From: an uncultured Woeseiaceae bacterium
GTDB taxonomy: Bacteria > Pseudomonadota > Gammaproteobacteria > Steroidobacterales > Woeseiaceae
Assembly: GCA_905480215.1 (NCBI GenBank)
Contig: CAJQPL010000010.1
Span: 1 to 64,000 of the forward strand
Reading direction: 5' to 3'
Length of the DNA: 64,000 nt
The position numbers were made by a program, and so were the translations under genes. The notes under the pieces are model-generated. The model saw nothing but the letters and a program-made list of their open reading frames with translations, did not search any database and was not told the origin of the DNA. Positions 63,120 through 64,000 of the stretch are shown piece after piece (the stretch's first letter is position 1; every line of letters starts with the position of its first letter).

Positions 63120-63371
63120 TTACTCGTCTTCGCCACGGAAATGACTAAATTCTGTAGCGACTGCAAACCTTATTCGCAGCGCTTTATCCTCAAAATGATG
63201 CTCCAGATTGAGCCGCACCTGGTCATCTGAAAATGGCGTAGCCGCGAACCGCGCCGGGGTTTCGAGGTGGCGATCCGATGCACCTGATTCGCCGCTTATC
63301 AGCGCCGCTGCCATTAGCAGCATTACACCAATGCTAATTACGCTAGTAGATTGTATGTTTGCTCTCGACAT
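63120..63371 (-). CDS. Small secreted hypothetical protein
   Basis: 83 aa with a signal peptide (VISIGVMLLMAAALISGESG) and a mature part of about 50 residues containing FSDDQVRLNLEHHFEDKAL, then RIRFAVATEFSHFRGED. No family recognised. It has its own promoter (TTGCAT-16-TATAGT) with an overlapping palindrome and its own terminator, so it is monocistronic and divergent to the sigma factor. Confidence 0.65.
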   Translation of the reverse strand: MSRANIQSTSVISIGVMLLMAAALISGESGASDRHLETPARFAATPFSDDQVRLNLEHHFEDKALRIRFAVATEFSHFRGEDE

Positions 63372-63406
63372 TTTGATCCCGGCTTGGTCCGGCCTCTTGG
63401 TGACTT

Positions 63407-63430
63407 GGTGTTGTAGTTGACTATAACACC
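63407..63430. promoter_or_regulatory. 24-bp palindrome over a divergent promoter
   Basis: GGTGTTGTAGT-TG-ACTATAACACC is an 11-bp inverted repeat with one mismatch. It covers the -10 (TATAGT) of a minus-strand promoter for the 83-aa gene, so it is a plausible operator. No regulator can be named. Confidence 0.5.
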
Positions 63431-63522
63431 ATTTTCTAATTATGCAACAAGTTTCTCAAACGTTTAAAACCCAAAGTCGCTCATCGGTCCGTTTGTACAG
63501 GCTAACGGGATGAGGGTTTTCG

Positions 63523-64000
63523 ATGGCATCTAGTAGAGAAACGACGGCAGACCACATGCCCACAAGCGTGACAGCACTTTGCAGCGCTTCCGTGCTGCCC
63601 TATGCTCGGCGAATGGACCACGCTCCGGAAGACAGCGCTTTGATGCTTCGCTATAAAGATGGCGATAGTGCGGCGTTTGAAACGCTCTACCGACGGCACA
63701 ACGACGCCTTGTATCGCTACTTGTTGAGACTTTGCCAGCACCGAGATGCTGCGGAAGACGTATTTCAGGATGTGTGGGGCAAGATAATCAAGTCTCGCGC
63801 TAACTATCGACCGACGGCGAAATTCACCACTTTCATGTATCGAGTTGCCCACAACTGCTTCATAGATCACGTGCGACGCAATAAGCGACACGCAAACGGC
63901 ACTGAGCTGGATCCGGAACTCCATGCCGACACGTCTGAAACCCTGGAAACAAGCACAGAACGCAGCCTGGCGCGGGAGCGCCTCCTAGTAGCCCTGGACG
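63523..64000 (+). CDS. ECF sigma factor, 3' end outside the window
   Basis: Open from the ATG at 63523 to the window edge, 159 codons; not in the ORF track. Region 2 is clear: ALMLRYKDGDSAAFETLYRR, then AAEDVFQDVWGKII (2.2), and FTTFMYRVAHNCFIDHVRR (2.3-2.4). Region 4 begins at the edge (ERSLARERLLVAL). An N-terminal extension of about 35 residues precedes region 2. An anti-sigma gene may follow but is not seen. It regulates an unknown regulon. Confidence 0.85.
   Translation, partial: MASSRETTADHMPTSVTALCSASVLPYARRMDHAPEDSALMLRYKDGDSAAFETLYRRHNDALYRYLLRLCQHRDAAEDVFQDVWGKIIKSRANYRPTAKFTTFMYRVAHNCFIDHVRRNKRHANGTELDPELHADTSETLETSTERSLARERLLVALD

Noticed and set aside
1-64000. Defence island, prophage, CRISPR or integrative element
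   Set aside because: No integrase, terminase, cas, restriction or toxin genes, and no repeat array; gene content is core and envelope.

Overview
The window looks like chromosomal DNA from a free-living aerobic gammaproteobacterium. Supporting signs are a CysJ ending in RDVY, a proteobacterial GshA, a PspF/PspA/PspC/PspB locus under sigma-54, a CTGT-N8-ACAG LexA box, Sec and lipobox signals, and two sigma-54 promoters. A complete two-subunit 2-oxoacid:ferredoxin oxidoreductase next to a GltD-like ferredoxin reductase would fit a marine Woeseia/Steroidobacterales-type lineage, but that placement is inference. I see no rRNA, tRNA, CRISPR array, insertion sequence or prophage. Genes are dense, many overlap by 1-8 bases, and most are core or envelope functions.

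Layout. 0-6.5 kb: cysJI sulfite reductase, an SH3-domain envelope protein, a PBP4-type DD-peptidase and a VTT membrane protein. 6.4-8.8 kb: a PAS-PAS sigma-54 activator faces a short transcription unit that has three activator-site-like repeats, a near-consensus sigma-54 promoter, a 45-52 aa exported peptide, and a 3' region of four stable hairpins plus a terminator. 8.8-17 kb: small membrane proteins, a dienelactone hydrolase, a CPA2 antiporter, an orphan ABC ATPase, NERD, MBL-fold and GIY-YIG proteins, and an acyltransferase. 17-26.6 kb: folD-mtnA, small envelope proteins, a CBS protein, and an amidohydrolase/serine-threonine dehydratase/ypfJ operon. 26.6-32.9 kb: a degraded FAD oxidase, a PadR regulator with its probable operator, an RND efflux pair, and a surface protein with a GlyGly-CTERM-like tail. 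33-44 kb: EamA, TerB, a tiny ORF with a 15-nt match to the 16S anti-Shine-Dalgarno end, a class-V aminotransferase, KorAB plus its reductase, dihydroorotase and IlvA. 44-54 kb: a UvrD-like helicase under a LexA box, a hydrolase, an SLC13/RCK transporter, a ferredoxin reductase, two related anchored proteins and gshA. 54-64 kb: DUF2845, bactofilin, a GGDEF/EAL protein, the psp locus, a YtrA-type GntR/ABC operon, and the start of an ECF sigma factor cut off by the window edge.

The strongest candidate for something undescribed is the sigma-54 peptide/RNA unit at 8.2-8.8 kb. The tiny ORF at 34.5 kb, with its extreme ribosome binding site and its own terminator, is second. A second theme is gene decay: a DUF819 gene reduced to its two ends in frame, a truncated ceramidase-like gene, a frameshifted FAD oxidase remnant, and a small gene with a probable nonsense codon 27 codons before its old stop.
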